The position numbers were made by a program, and so were the translations under genes. A stretch of 64,000 nt of DNA from Podocnemis expansa (Eukaryota; Chordata; Testudines; Podocnemididae), in NCBI GenBank assembly GCA_007922195.1, contig ML681994.1:52201408-52265407 (forward strand), in the 5' to 3' direction. The notes under the pieces were generated by a model. That model was not told where the DNA came from. It saw only the letters and a program-made list of their open reading frames with translations, and did not search any database. Shown piece after piece: positions 48,802 through 60,283 of the stretch. The first letter of the stretch is position 1; every line of letters starts with the position of its first letter.

Positions 48802-49874
48802 TTACTGTATATACTCGCGTATAAGCTGATCAGGGCATAAGCCGACCCCCCAATTCTGAGCCCAAAAGAGGGGCAAAAATGGGTGACCCACGCATAAGCT
48901 GAGATCCCTATTTGGTCTTGGCCCCTAACCCCCCCAACCCAGTGCTGCTGCTGGGTTCCCCTGGGGCTCCCAACAGCTTCCCTAGCCCCCAAATATCTGC
49001 TGCTGCTTTTCCCCTGCCCTGTCCATTCCTCACTCCTGCCCCCCCTGCTCTGCCCTTTCCTCACTGCTGCCCCCTGGCTCCTCCTGCTGCCCCCCTCCTC
49101 TGCTCCTTCCCCACTGCTGCCCCCCTGCTCTGCCCTTTCCTCACTGCTGCCCCCTGCTCCTCCTGCTGCCTCCCTGCTCTGCCCTTCCCTCACTGCTGGC
49201 CCCCGGCTCCTCCTGCTCTGCTCTGCCTTTCCCTCACTGCTGCCCCCCACTCTACCCCTTTCTCACTCCTGCCTCCTGCTGCCCCCCCGCTCCTCCTGCA
49301 GCCCCCTCCTCCTTCTCAGTTCCCTGCTGTTGCTCCCCTGTTCCCCAACACCCTTTCCTACCCTTTCCCTGTCACCCCCAACCCCTGCTGCCGCTCTTCC
49401 CGGCCTCCCAGGCACCCCGCACAAATCCCCAGTCCCTGTTGCCGCTTCCCTGGGCTCCCCGAAACCCCCGGGCCTTCCTGCCACTTTCTCTGGCCTCCCT
49501 GAACCCCCCCCCCAAATCCTCAGGCCTTCCCATCACTTTCCCCAGACTCACCAACCCCCGGTCCCTATCCCCAGTCCCTGTCGCCACTTCTCTGGCCTCC
49601 CTGAATCCCCCCCTTAATGTCCAGGCTGACTCCCACCCCGGGCCCCCGTACTTGGCCAGTCCAGACCAGGGTACACTCCTTGCTTTAGCCCCAGCCCCAG
49701 CCGACTGTCCAAGATGGCTGCCCAGCAACACTGGGGCTCTAGCCTGCCCCATGGTCAGGGAAACTCCTGGGCTGGGGCCGTCTACCGTATTGTCCCGAGT
49801 ATAAGCCGAGTACCTGTTTTGAAGCCAATTTTCAGGCACAAAAATCTCATCTTATATGTGATGATATACGGTAA
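48802..49874. mobile_element. MITE-like element with TTACYGTATAT ends and a CT-rich internal minisatellite
   Basis: Left TTACTGTATATACTCGCGTA; right, reversed, TTACCGTATATCATCACAT. A second copy of the GTATAAGC motif lies near the right end (GAGTATAAGCCGAG). Between about 48980 and 49300 are many imperfect copies of a unit like CTGCTCTGCCCTTTCCTCAC plus TGCTGCCCCC. The long open frames here (for example 196 codons on the plus strand) follow from this bias and are not genes. Confidence 0.6.
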
Positions 49875-50459
49875 TTATGAACAGTTTTTTTTTCAAATGT
49901 CTATGTGGAGAGGTTAAATTAATTTTAACTATATGACAGTTTGGAATGTGTGTTTTATTCCATTGTGAAGATCCCTGAAGAAAAAGAAAACAGACTGACA
50001 CGAGCTAAATTTCTTAGAAGACTCAATTTTTAATTAAACTCACACTAATTAAGCAATTTTTTTGTAAATTCTCAGAAAATTCATACTATTCCAAAAAGGA
50101 GGTGACATCATTTTGGGTAACATACACTATATTTTTCATACAAATGAAGAGGCTGAAGCTCTCCTTTAATTAAAAAATAAAACTCAAACAAAAAAGTCAG
50201 GAATTGTGACCAGCACATCCCTAATGCTTCACATTTTAGGGTATTAGACACATTATTATTAAATTCAATCCTTCAAAAAATGTTCTGAATCATAATTTCT
50301 TCTCTTTCTTCAACCCCTCAGTAAAGGTGTCCTGGCATCTCAATTGAAAGACCAAACATTTGCACACCCAAGTGCAATGGTTGCACAAGTAAATGTCTAT
50401 AAGTAGACAACTGTGCATGCTACCACTCAATTTGTATGTGTAATCACAGAAGTCCTTTA
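49875..50459. other. Intergenic, no feature recognised
   Basis: A+T-rich; the 108-codon frame on the minus strand has no recognisable domain. Confidence 0.5.
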
Positions 50460-51595
50460 CCAAAGACAAATACAAGTGACACAAAGTTGGGAGGTACTGA
50501 CAATATAGAGACTGGAATATACGAGCAGTGGATAATCTTGTAAACTGAACTAATAGAAATAGGATGAAATTTAATAGTGAAAAGGGCAAAGTCATGCCTT
50601 TAAGGACTAATAACAAAAATTGTTGCTATAATCAGAGGATACTTCAGTTAGAAGTGACAGAGGGGAAGGACCTGGACATACTGATTGATCATAGGATGAC
50701 TATGAGCTGCCAATGTGACATGGCCATCATCTGGAATACCATGGGCAGTTCCAGTCTTCCATGTTTAAGAAAGATGAATTCAAACTGGAACAGCTGCAGA
50801 GAAGGGCTACAAGGATGATCTGCAGCATGGAAAGCCTGCCTTATGAGAGGAGACTCAAAGTGCTTGGCTTGTTTATCTTAACCAAAAGAAAGCTGAGGAG
50901 AGAGATGATTGCTTTTTTAAATACATCAGTGGCATAAATACCAAGGAGGAGAGAATTATTTAAGTTCAGCAGCAACGTGGGCATGAGAACAAATGGATAC
51001 AAACTGGTCATCAGGAAGTTTAGACTTAAATTAGATGGTTTCTAAGCATCAAAGTGAAGCTCTGGAACAGCCTTCCAAGGGGAGCAATGGGGGCAAAAAA
51101 TCTAGCTGGCTGCAGGATTGACCCTGTTAAGCTTAGGGGGGTAATAGTATGATGGGACAGCCTAATTTGGCAATTACTCGATCTTTGATGACTAGTGGTA
51201 ACTATGCCCAATGGCTTGTGATGGCATGTTAGATGGCTGGGTTCTGAGTTACTACAGAGAATTCTTTTGCAGTTGTGTGGCTAGTAAGTTTTGACCACAT
51301 GCTCAGGGTTTAGCTGATCACCATATTTGGGGTTGGGAAGGATTTTTCCCCCATGGCAGACAGTCAGGGGCCCAGAAGGTGGCAGGCTTTCATACTCCTC
51401 TGCAGCATGGGCCATGAGTCACTTGCTGGTGGATTCTCTGCACCTTGAAGTCTCTAAACCATGATTTGAGCACTTCAATAATTCAGTCATAGGTTAGTTG
51501 TCTATTACAGGAGGGAGTGGTTGAGGTTCTTGTGTAGGAGGTCAGACTAGATGATCCGAGTGATCCTTTCTGATGTTAAAGTCTATGAGAGCCTT
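50460..51595 (+). mobile_element. CR1 LINE 3' fragment, plus strand, old
   Basis: RT C-terminal remnants: RMKFNSEKGKVMPL, then VTEGKDLDILIDHRMTMSCQ near 50660-50720, then a 3' UTR ending in the CR1-type tail (GGTCAGACTAGATGATCCGA, CTTTCTGATGTTAAAGTCTA). Many stops. Confidence 0.75.
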
Positions 51596-51796
51596 AATCT
51601 CTTCTGAAAAATTTGTCCTTTAAGTACCAAGCAGGATTTCCCATTTTAAAATAAAGATGATCTTTCCTTCATACCATCCATAGTTGTATAGCCCAATTCC
51701 CTCTTACTTTTAAATGTTTAATCTCCCTTCCCTTACACAGTCATAGAACACCAATGTGGCAAATACAGCAGCTTTTTACTGAGACTATGTTAAGAA

Positions 51797-52128
51797 AAAA
51801 AAGGTGGTTACTTACCAGTAACAGCCGTTCTTCAAGATGCTCTGCTCGGATCCATTCCACTATTGGTGAGCACACGCCACTGCGCACAGCCACCAGAAAG
51901 CTTCTTGCCCTCATCCCACTTCATAGGGTTAGCAACGGCACCCCCTAGAGTGGTGCATGGGGCCCTCAGTATAATAGCTGCCTCTGGCCCACTCTCCCTC
52001 CAGTCCCTTCTTTCCGCTAACTCCAAAAGTGGGGATGGAGGGGCAGGTGGAGAATGGATGTGAGCAGTGCAGCTTGAAGAACGGCTGCTACTGGTAAGTA
52101 ACTGTCTTTTTTCTTCTTCAAGCAGCTG
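51797..52128 (-). mobile_element. DIRS-like element, 3' terminal repeat region
   Basis: Contains the ends typical of vertebrate DIRS elements: GGTTACTTACCAGTAACAGC and TTCTTCAAGATGCTCTG near 51803-51845, and their inverse GCTTGAAGAACGGCTGCTAC plus TGGTAAGTAACTG near 52071-52104. DIRS elements carry such inverted terminal and complementary internal repeats instead of LTRs. The same TTCCACTATTGGTGA phrase recurs at 52862 beyond the solo LTR. Confidence 0.7.
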
Positions 52129-52848
52129 TGTGGTACACCGGGCAGAGTGCAGTCAGGCAAGATGTGGTCTTATCAGTGTTGTTTTGTGTCCGGCACTGAT
52201 ACCAGTTTGGCTGCGTGTGTGAATGTGTGCATGAGTAAACTGAGGCAACACTCACGGTCAAGGAAACCAACACGACCACTGATCTTTGTAGGCTAGCCTT
52301 TATTGCAATGTAGCACTATGGCAAACAATCCATATCAACAGATTTGTTGGCAGCATTGGTGCTCTCAATGCAATGGAACAGCTCAACTGACAGCAGGACT
52401 AGCTGTCACCCTCTCGGCTGCATGAAGTCTGAGCTCTAGGGTTCCTACTTTTATACCTTATCTGTCTTCACCTTAATTGACCTGTGCATCCCTCCTTTGA
52501 TACCACCCCTTAATTTGATAGGTCCCTGGGTATCACCATCCATCAAGGTGTTATGATTTGGCCAAACCTCTCCTTTGCACAGGTCACTTATGCACAGCAT
52601 ACCTCCTTATCTCTTTTGGCATGAAACTGGGCTAACACCACCTTTCTCCAAGTACATTCTCATCTTTATCCATGTTTTTGTAGTTTCAGCTTATTTCATG
52701 CCAATTTTGATGAGGTTATCGTGGTCCCTTCAATTCATGTCCAGTGTGCATGCCATTCAGGCCTACTTTCCTGGATTGCTTCGTTAGACCTCAAGCCAAT
52801 AACTAAATGCTTCTACTTATCTTTCTTAACCTTTTACTTTCGCCTACA
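52129..52848 (-). mobile_element. Solo LTR inserted in the DIRS-like element
   Basis: 720 bp starting TGTGGTACACC and ending GCCTACA, flanked by the 4-bp duplication GCTG (52125-52128 and 52849-52852). On the minus strand a TATA-like GGTATAAAAGTAGG (about 52459-52446) lies upstream of AATAAAGG (about 52296-52289), the order expected of an LTR promoter and polyadenylation signal. No internal region remains, so recombination between two LTRs likely removed it. Family not assigned. Confidence 0.75.
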
Positions 52849-52867
52849 GCTGCTTACATGCATTCCA

Positions 52868-53872
52868 CTATTGGTGAATTACAAGTCTATTTGATTGCAG
52901 CACCGCCCTACTAAAGATGGCAGTGTCCCTTGCCTGTTGAATGATGGCATAATGGGACATGAAGGTGTGGATGGAGGACCAAGTGGCTGCTTTACAGATC
53001 TCTTGGATCAGCACACGGGCCAGGAAGGCTGCCAACGAAGCCTGAACGCTGGTTGAGTGCACCATTACTGCTCCAGGCAGTGGGACTTTGGCTTCCTGGT
53101 GGCAGGCCCTGGTATAGGAGGTAATCCAAGAGGATACTCTCTGAGATGATAAAGGCCTACCTTTCATGCAGTCAGCCACAGCTATAAAAAGCTGGGTATA
53201 CTTCCAAAATGGCCTTGTCCTTTCAATGTAGAACACGAGTGCCATCCGGACATCCAGGGAGTGCCGCCTTCTTTGATCTTCCAAGGTGTGGGGCTTGGGG
53301 AAGATGACAGGAAGATATCCTGGTTAATGTGGAAAGCAGACATGACCTTGGGAAGGAAGGCCAGGTAAGGACTCAACTGAACTTTGTCCTTATGAAAGAT
53401 GGTGTAGGGGGGCCCTGATGATAGGCCCCTTAGCTCTGATACTCATCTGGCCGATGTAATGGCAACAAGAAAGGCCACTTTCCATGACAGTGTTAACAGG
53501 GAGCACAAAGCCAGGGACTCAAAAGGGTGGGCCAGTCAGTCTGTGCAGGACCAGATTCAGGTCCCACTGGGGAGCTGGGTTCTGGACCTGGGGAAAAACT
53601 CTTTCTATACATCTCAGAAATTTTGACACCATGGGGATGGGAGAAAACCATTTCTCCTGCAAAGGGATCATGGAAGGTGGAAATAGCTGCCAGATGCACA
53701 TGTAGGGATGCTAGGGCCAGGCCTTATATCTTCAAGTGTAGCAAATATTCTAAAACTGCCTGGATGGGGGCATTCTGACGGTTTACTCCCCAGCCCTGGG
53801 GCCATGCTGAAAAGTGCTTCCACTTCACTCTGTGTGTGGCTTGGGTAAAATTCTTTACTGTCTATAAAAATC
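52868..53872 (-). pseudogene. DIRS-like tyrosine recombinase, decayed
   Basis: On the minus strand the N-terminal part reads AVLEYLLHLK and LHVHLAAISTFH (53760-53660). The middle reads QWDLNLVLHRLTGPPF and KVAFLVAITSA (53580-53440), then PYLAFLPKVMSAFHINQD. The C-terminal catalytic part is a 138-residue frame at 53284-52868: LDVRMALVFYIERTRPFWKY, then VMVHSTSVQASLAAFLARVL, then EICKAATWSSIHTFMSHYAI, where the last Tyr is the expected nucleophile. DIRS elements use this enzyme instead of a DDE integrase. Frameshifts and a stop separate the parts, and a CR1 cuts it off from the RNase H at 53873. Confidence 0.8.
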
Positions 53873-54294
53873 TGTTCATAGAATCATAGGGCTGGAAGGG
53901 ACCTTATGAGGTCATCTAGTCCAACCCCCTGCTAAAAAAGCAGGACTACTCTCACTAAACCATCCCAGCCAGGCTTTTGTCTAACTGAGCCTTAAATATC
54001 TCCAAAGATGGAGATTCCACCAGTTCCCTAGATAGCCCATTCCAATGCTTCACCACTCTTCTAGTAAGAAAATTTATCCTAATATCCAACCTTGAGCTCC
54101 CCAGCTGCACCTTGTAATCATTGCTCCTTGTTCTGTTCTCTGTTACTACTGAGAACAACCGACCTCCATCCTCCTTGGAGCATCTCTTCAAGCAGGTGAA
54201 GGTTACTATCAAATCACCCCTCAGTCTTCTCTTCTGCAGGTTAAATAAGCCTAGTTCCTTCAGTCTTTCCTCATAAATCATGTGTCCCAACCCC

Positions 54295-56700
54295 CTAATC
54301 ATTTTTGTTGCCCTCCGCTGGACTTTCTAATTTGTCCACATCACTTTTGTAGCGGGGAGCCCAAAAGTGGACACAGTATTCCAGATACAGCCTCACCAGT
54401 GCTGAATAGAGGGGAATGATCACATCCCTCAATCTGCTGGCAACACTTCTTCTGATGCAGCTCAGAATGCCATTGGCCTTTTTGGCAGCAAGAGCACACT
54501 GCTGACTCATATCCAGCTTCCCATCCACCATGACCCCCAGCTCCTTTTCTACAGTGCTGCTACTTAGCTGATCGCTCCCCAACCTGTAGCAGTGCATGGG
54601 TTTTTCCATCCAAGTGCAATTCTTTGCACTTGTCCTTGTTGAACATCATGTGATTTCTACTGGCCCCCTGCTCTAATTTGTCTAGGTCTCCCTGAATCCC
54701 GTCCCTGCCCGCCAGCGTGTCTACCCCCAGCTTGGTGTCATCCACAAACTTACTGAGTGCAGATCATTAATGAAAATGTTGAACAGAACTGGCCACAGGA
54801 CCGATCCCTGGGGCACACCACTCATTACTGGTTGCCAACTAGACATGGAGCCACTGATTCCTACTCGCTGAAACTTTTGATCTAGCCAGTTCTCTATCCA
54901 CCTTACTGTCCACATATCCAACCTATATTTCCTTAACTTGCTGACAAGCATGCTATGGAAAACCGTATCAAAAGCCTTGCTAAAGTCGAGGTATATCACA
55001 TTAATGGCTCTTCCTGCATCCACAGATCCAGTCATCTCATCATAGAAGGCGATGAGGCTGGTGAGGCATGATTCACCAGTGGTGAATCCATGCTGACTGT
55101 TCCTGATCACTCTATTTTCCTCCAAGTGTTTCAGGATGGATTCTTTGAGAACCTGCTCCATGATTTTTCCAGGGATTGAGATGAGGCTGACATGTCTGTA
55201 ATTCCCTGGATCCTCCTTTTTGCCTTTCTTGAAGATAGGCACTATATTTGCTTTTTTCCATTCCTCCTGCACCTCCCTCATTAGCCACAAGTTTTCAAAG
55301 ATAATGGCCAGTGGTACTGCTATTTCGTCGGCCAACTCCCTCAGCACCCTTGGATGCAATTCGTCTTCCCCACGGACTTGTGCACATCCAGCTTCTTTAA
55401 GTAGTCCTCAACCTGACCTTCCATCACCAAGGGCCTCTCTTCTTCTCTCTAATCTGCCGTACCCAGTGTAGTGGGCTGGGAGCTGGCCCTGCCTGTGAAA
55501 ACTGAAGTAAAAAAAGCATTGAGCACTTCAGCTTTTTCCTTATCCTCCATCATGAGGATACCTGTGCTATTCAGTAAGGAGACTCCACCATCCTTGATCC
55601 TCTTCTTGTTAGTGACATACTTGTAGAACCCCTTCCTGTTATCCTTCATATCCCTTGCTAGCCACAACTCCAGTCGTCCTTTTGGCCTTTCTGATTTTAT
55701 CCCTGCAGTCCCAAGCAATATCTTTCTATGCCTCCTTAGTCATCTGTCCAAGCTTCCACTTCCTGTAAGCTTCGTTTTTATGTTTTAGCTCAGTGCAGAG
55801 TTCTCTGTTAAGCCACACTGGGCCCCTTCCACATTTGTTGTTCTTTCTGCTCATCAGAATGGTATCTTCCTGTGCCTTTAGCAGGGTTTCTTTAAAATAC
55901 AGCCAGCTCTCTTGGACACCTTTCCCCTTCAGATCAGCTTCCCAAGGGGTCCTGACCATCAGTTCCCTGAAGGAGCCAAAATCTGCTTTTCTGAAGTCCA
56001 GGGTCTGCGTTTTGCTTCTTTCCTTTTTCTATTAATCAGCATCTTGAACACTACCGCCTCATGGTCATTGCTGCCCAGGTTGCCATTCACTTCTACATCC
56101 CCAATCAATTCTTCTCTGTTTGTGAGCAGCAGGTGAAGAGGTACAAGGCCCCTAGATGGTTCCTCCATCATTTGTATCAGGAAGATGTCCTCAACACTCT
56201 CCAAAAATTTCCTGAATTGCCTGTGCACTGCTATATTGGTCTCTCAGCAGATGTCACAGTAATTGAAGGCCCCCATGAGAACCAGGGCCTGTGATCTAGA
56301 AACTTGTGCCAGGTGTCCATAGGAAGCCTCATCCACCTCCTTCTTCTGGTCTGGCAGTCTATAGCAGACACCCACCACGACATCCCCCTTGTTGCCCTCC
56401 CCTCTAAACTTAACCCACAGATTTTCAACTGACTCGTTTCCACTTCCAATAATGGAGCTCTGAGCAGTCATAGAGCTCTTTTCCACATAGTGCTACTCCT
56501 CCACCTCTTCTTCCCTGCCTGTCCTTCCTAAACTATTTATACCCATCCATGGCAGAGCTCCAGTCACACAAGCTATCCCAGCACATCTGTTATTCCAGTT
56601 ATATCATAGTTCCTTGTCTGCACCAGTACTACCAATTCTTCCTGCTTCTTTTCCAGGCTCTTCACGTTTGTATACAGGCACCTAAAATACTGGGCCGATT
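54295..56700 (-). pseudogene. CR1 ORF2 (endonuclease and reverse transcriptase), frame-broken
   Basis: The endonuclease starts near 56695 (CLYTNVKSLEKKQEELVV), continues as GDVVVGVCYRLPDQKKEVDE and ALVLMGAFNYCDIC (56486-56244), then LLLTNREELIGDVEVNGNLG and SNDHEAVVF (56228-55959). The linker and RT follow: GFYKYVTNKKRIKDGGVSLL (55718-55449) and a 212-residue frame at 55359-54721 with [21 protein letters not shown] and the fingers [18 protein letters not shown]. The last part is [20 protein letters not shown] (54609-54295). The RT catalytic FVDDTKLG survives as MDDTKLGV near 54745. Frameshifts break it into about seven frames. Confidence 0.85.
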
Positions 56701-56967
56701 GCCCTACTTTCCCCTGTTGATTTTCAATTCTATTGCATCTACCCCCTTGCATTTCCTCCTGGCATCATCCTCCCCCACTTGCCTCAGGTATTAGAGCTTC
56801 ATTAGAGCACCTAAGACAATTATTTGATCCCCCGCCCCCATGTTCCAACTACTTTCTCTTTTATCCCTGGTGTTACAGTCCCAGCACCCCCCCAAGTTCC
56901 ATCCCTTCCTCCAAGTCTCCCACATTGTCACTTATCTGTGGGCTTTGGTCTCCTTCCCCCTTCAAAC

Positions 56968-58026
56968 CTAGTTTAAAGCCCTCCTCACTAGGTCAGCCAG
57001 TCTGCATCCAAATATACTCTTCCCCTTCCTCGACAGATGGAGTCCATTTCTGCCTAGCAGTCCTTCTTGGAACAGCCCCCCATGGTCAAGGAAGCCAAAG
57101 CCCTCCTGATGATACTGTCTTCGCAGCCAGGCATTCACCTCCAGGATGCATCTGTCTCTGCTCAGGCCCCTACCCTTGACCAGAAGGATCGAGGAGAACA
57201 CCACTTGTGCTCTAAACTCCTTCACCAATGCTCCCAGAGCCCTGTAGTCACCTTTGATCTGCCGAGGATCACCTCTCGCAGTATCATTGGTTCCCACATG
57301 GATGAGTAGCATGGGATAGTAGTCAGAGGGGCAGATGATTCTTAACAATCCCTCTATAACATCTCAGATACGGGCACCCAGCAGGCAGCATACCTCCCAA
57401 GAGGCCTTGTCAGGGAAACAGATGGGTGCCTCTGTCCCCCTTAGAAGTGAGTCCCCAACCACCACAACCCTACGTTTCCTCCTGGCTGTGGTGGCTGTGA
57501 TCCTCCCAGTCTCGGGAGCGCATGTTGTCTCCTCTTCCACCTTATCCATTGTTTCTAGCGCCACATAACTGTTCTTCACCACAAAGTGTGGAATGTGAGC
57601 AGGGGTGGAGCACTGTCTGCTGCCAGAGGTAACCAGCTGCCACTGTCCTCCCTCTGCTATAGGCATTTCATCCTTCTCCAGTGGTGCAGCAGAAGTCTTC
57701 AGCACCTGCATAGTATCCTTCTCCTTGCACATCCCCTCATGGATGCTATCGAGGAACTTCGACAGGGCATGGATACTCCTGAGCCTAGACACCTCCTCCT
57801 ATAACTCTCCCACCTGCCTCCTGAGAGATTCCACCAGAAGGCACCTGTCACATTGATTCATCTCCCCAGCCTGATTGTCTGTGACTGGGAAATACACACA
57901 GTCCCTGCAAGTCCACACCAGGATCTGGGTAGAGATAGCCATGCTCGGGATGTCTGTCTGGCTACAGGCACAGGTGGAGGAGACAGAAGTGGCGCTGGCA
58001 CAAGCAGTGTGGCGCCTCTTCACCAT
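56968..58026 (-). pseudogene. CR1 ORF1 (Cys-rich region plus SGNH esterase), nearly intact
   Basis: The first frame (58026-57799) has a Cys-rich region (CRDCVYFPV, CDRCLLVESLRRQVGEL) resembling the zinc-binding and coiled-coil start of CR1 ORF1. The next (57792-57364) gives a Ser/Glu-rich linker and the first esterase motif RRVVVVGDSLLRGTEAPIC with its GDS serine. After a short break, 57348-56968 gives MLLIHVGTNDTARGDPRQI, the SGNH asparagine block, and GLHLSRKGKSIFG near the end, with the catalytic His region. Known CR1 ORF1 proteins bind RNA and carry an esterase. One in-frame stop near 57795 and one break near 57355 interrupt it. Confidence 0.8.
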
Positions 58027-58029
58027 CGT

Positions 58030-58470
58030 GGCCTCACCAGCTCCTCCCCAAACTCCCTCTCAAACTCCCCTATTTTCAGTCCCCTTGTTTGCAAGCTCCC
58101 CCTGGTCACTCAGCCACTGGCTTTTAAGGCCTTCTCTGCCTAGATCAGCCCTTGCCCCTTGTTAAACACATAGTGGAAGGATGATAACAAGGCTGATTGA
58201 AGCTGGTGATCAAAGCTGAGCAGGGAACAATGGTACAAACAGCCCCCAGACCATCAGTCCCAGTTCCCACAGTAACTGACAACTAACAGGAATCACCTGT
58301 AGGGAAAGACACAAACACCCCCTTAGCAATGCACTCACCCAAGCTTCACTCTTTCCCTTGCTTCAGCTAGGGGATCACCTTCACCTCCTTCTCAGGGCTT
58401 CACCAATTCCTTCCCTCTCAAACTCCCCTGTTTTCAGTCCCCCTCTTCGCAAGCTCCTGGGCAGAGCAGG
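58030..58470 (-). repeat. Tandem block in the CR1 5' region
   Basis: The plus-strand phrase CTCTCAAACTCCCC.(A/G)TTTTCAGTCCCC, followed by GCAAGCTCC, occurs at about 58061-58100 and again at about 58416-58458, a spacing of about 357 bp. This suggests one and a part copies of a promoter-type monomer at the 5' end of the LINE. Confidence 0.55.
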
Positions 58471-58490
58471 CTTGCTCCTGCAAGGTCAGC

Positions 58491-59168
58491 CATGGAGTTT
58501 CCAGGCTGTTAGGTACAGTGACCTCAGGTTTGGGTGCTGCAGATGGCCATTGTTCTGGTTCAGGAGGCTGTGTCTACATGGCAGCTCCGGCGGGGGGGGC
58601 TATAGAGATGTTGAATCAATGTTGGTGCAAACACATTGGAGCAATCGGGATGATGCTGGTCCTGTCCCTCTTAGCTTTCAATAGGACTCTGTGGAATAGG
58701 GGGATTGGAGGGAAGGCATATAAGAGGGGACCCACCCACATCATCAGGAAGGCATCCTGGAGGGAACCTCTCTCTGAACCCCTCAGGGAACAAAACTGGC
58801 AACATTTGTGGTTCTCCCATGTTGCACATAGGTCCACTTGGGGATGACCCCAATCTTGGAAGACCAACCTTAGTACCGCCAGGTGGAAGGACCACTCGTG
58901 TTTTTAGTTGAAATGTCTGCTGAGGTGATTTGCCTTGTCATTCCTCACTCCTGAAAGGTGAGACGTGGTCTTGTGAAATTTGTATTTCACAGCTAGGCGC
59001 CGTAGACAGATTGCCTTGCGACAAAGGGCTGAGAAGCGTGACACCCCCCCCCCATGGTTTACATAATACATGGCCAACACATTGTCCATCAATATTTGAG
59101 CTGATCTGCCCTTCAGTTCCTGCAGGAAGAGTTGGCAGGCCAGCCTGATGGCTCTCAGTTCTCTGCCA
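58491..59168 (-). pseudogene. DIRS-like RNase H region
   Basis: On the minus strand, GRELRAIRLACQLFLQELKG, then ILMDNVLAMYYVNHGGG and FHKTTSHLSGVRNDKANHLS (59176-58904), are an RNase H domain of DIRS type. The following frame at 58867-58616 reads QDWGHPQVDLCATWENHKCC and PLLYAFPPIPLFHRVLLKAK. The last recognisable block, LRSLYLTAWKLHG, ends at about 58492, where the CR1 begins. The Penelope-like element cuts it from the RT on the other side. Confidence 0.78.
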
Positions 59169-59652
59169 ATTTCCAAAGGGGTAGCTGTGTTAAGTCTAGT
59201 CCAACAAAAAAAACAAAGTCGTGTGGCACGTAAAGACTAACAGATTTATTTTTTGCATGAGCTTTTGTGGGAGATAATCCCACTTTGTCAGGTGCTTTGA
59301 AGATGGGTGAACTTACAGAACAGAATGAAAATAAATGCAAAGTGGTGTAAACATAGGATCAGGACATACAGTAACAGCAAATCAGAGCAGTTGTTAGGTT
59401 CAAACCCTGGGAAGCCTGAAGTCAAATGACCTTTTGCAATGGGAACAGAACCCATAGTCTCAGTTCAATCCTGCCTTCACAGAATTTAATTTGCATCTTA
59501 ATTCGAGTTCAGCTGTTTCTCTTTGAAGTTTTGATATCCCAGTCCTAACTCTGATGATGGTCATTAACAAATCATTTATCGAGTGATTAGAAAGATGGAA
59601 GTGCTCAGCAACTGGTTTTTTTGTTTTGTGATTTCTGATATTAGCTCTATGT

Positions 59653-59961
59653 TCATTTCATTCTTTTGCATGGCAACCGTACTGTTTGTCCAATGTATAA
59701 GGTGTTGAGGCATTTCTGGCACATGATGGCATAGATCACATTAGTAGATGAGCAGGTAAATGAGCCTTTGATGGAGTAGCAGGCTTGATTAGGACCTATG
59801 ATGGAATCTATTGTGCAGATATGTGGGCAGAGTTGGCAGCGTGGTTTGTTGCAGGCGTGTGTGCCTGCTTTAATGTTTCTGTTGTTAGATCTGTCGTTGC
59901 TGGTGAGTATCTCTTTAAGGTTGGGTGGCTGTCTGTAGGTGAGGAGAGGTCTGTCTCCCAA
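59653..59961 (-). pseudogene. Penelope-type GIY-YIG endonuclease
   Basis: On the minus strand, CNKPRCQLCPHICTID is a Cys-rich stretch, followed by SFTCSSTNVIYAIMCQKCLN and TLYIGQTVRLPCKRMK. VIYAI..C.KC...YIGQT is the start of the GIY-YIG nuclease as found in Penelope-like elements, preceded by the characteristic Cys motif. The frame stops soon after YIGQT, so the catalytic C-terminal part is missing or frame-shifted. It follows the RT as in known Penelope elements. Confidence 0.82.
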
Positions 59962-60283
59962 GGCTCAAGAGAGTGAGGAATCATCTTTTAGAATAGACTG
60001 TAGGTCCTTAATCTGTTGTAGAGGTCTGACTTGAGGGTTGTGTGGTGACTAGTGGTGTTCTGTTGTTTTCTTTCTTGGGCTTCTCCTGTAGTAGATGACT
60101 TTGGGGTACCCGTCTAGCTCTTTCAATTTGTTTTCTTACTTCCCCAGATGGGTACTGTAGTTTCAAGAATGCTTGATAGAGATCCTCAAGATGTCTGTCT
60201 GTCTGAGGGATCAGAGCAAATGCGGTTATATCTTAGCGCTTGGTTGTAGACATTGGATCGTGTGGTGTGTTTAGGATGGAAGC

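Larger units (their letters stand above)
53873..58490 (-). mobile_element. Nearly full-length CR1 LINE (5' UTR, ORF1, ORF2, 3' UTR)
   Basis: About 4.6 kb inserted in the DIRS-like element. From right to left on the minus strand: a 5' region with a repeated block (58490-58030), ORF1, ORF2 with endonuclease and RT, then the 3' UTR with the CR1 tail (plus strand ATAGAATCATAGGGCTGG) at 53873. Its frames are broken by a few lesions, but more is readable than in any other CR1 here, so it is the youngest CR1 in the window. Confidence 0.92.

Noticed and set aside
48912..49839. Pro/Leu-rich frame of 196 codons and overlapping antisense Gly/Arg-rich frames.
   Set aside because: They are produced by a CT-rich tandem repeat inside a MITE-like element.
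52868..53284. A phage-type or cellular tyrosine recombinase gene.
   Set aside because: The sequence style and its neighbours (DIRS RNase H, RT and terminal repeats on the same strand) place it in a DIRS-like retroelement.
56733..57179. Plus-strand frames opposite the CR1 ORF1 and ORF2 regions, such as this 148-codon one.
   Set aside because: They are shadows of the CR1 coding sequence on the other strand.
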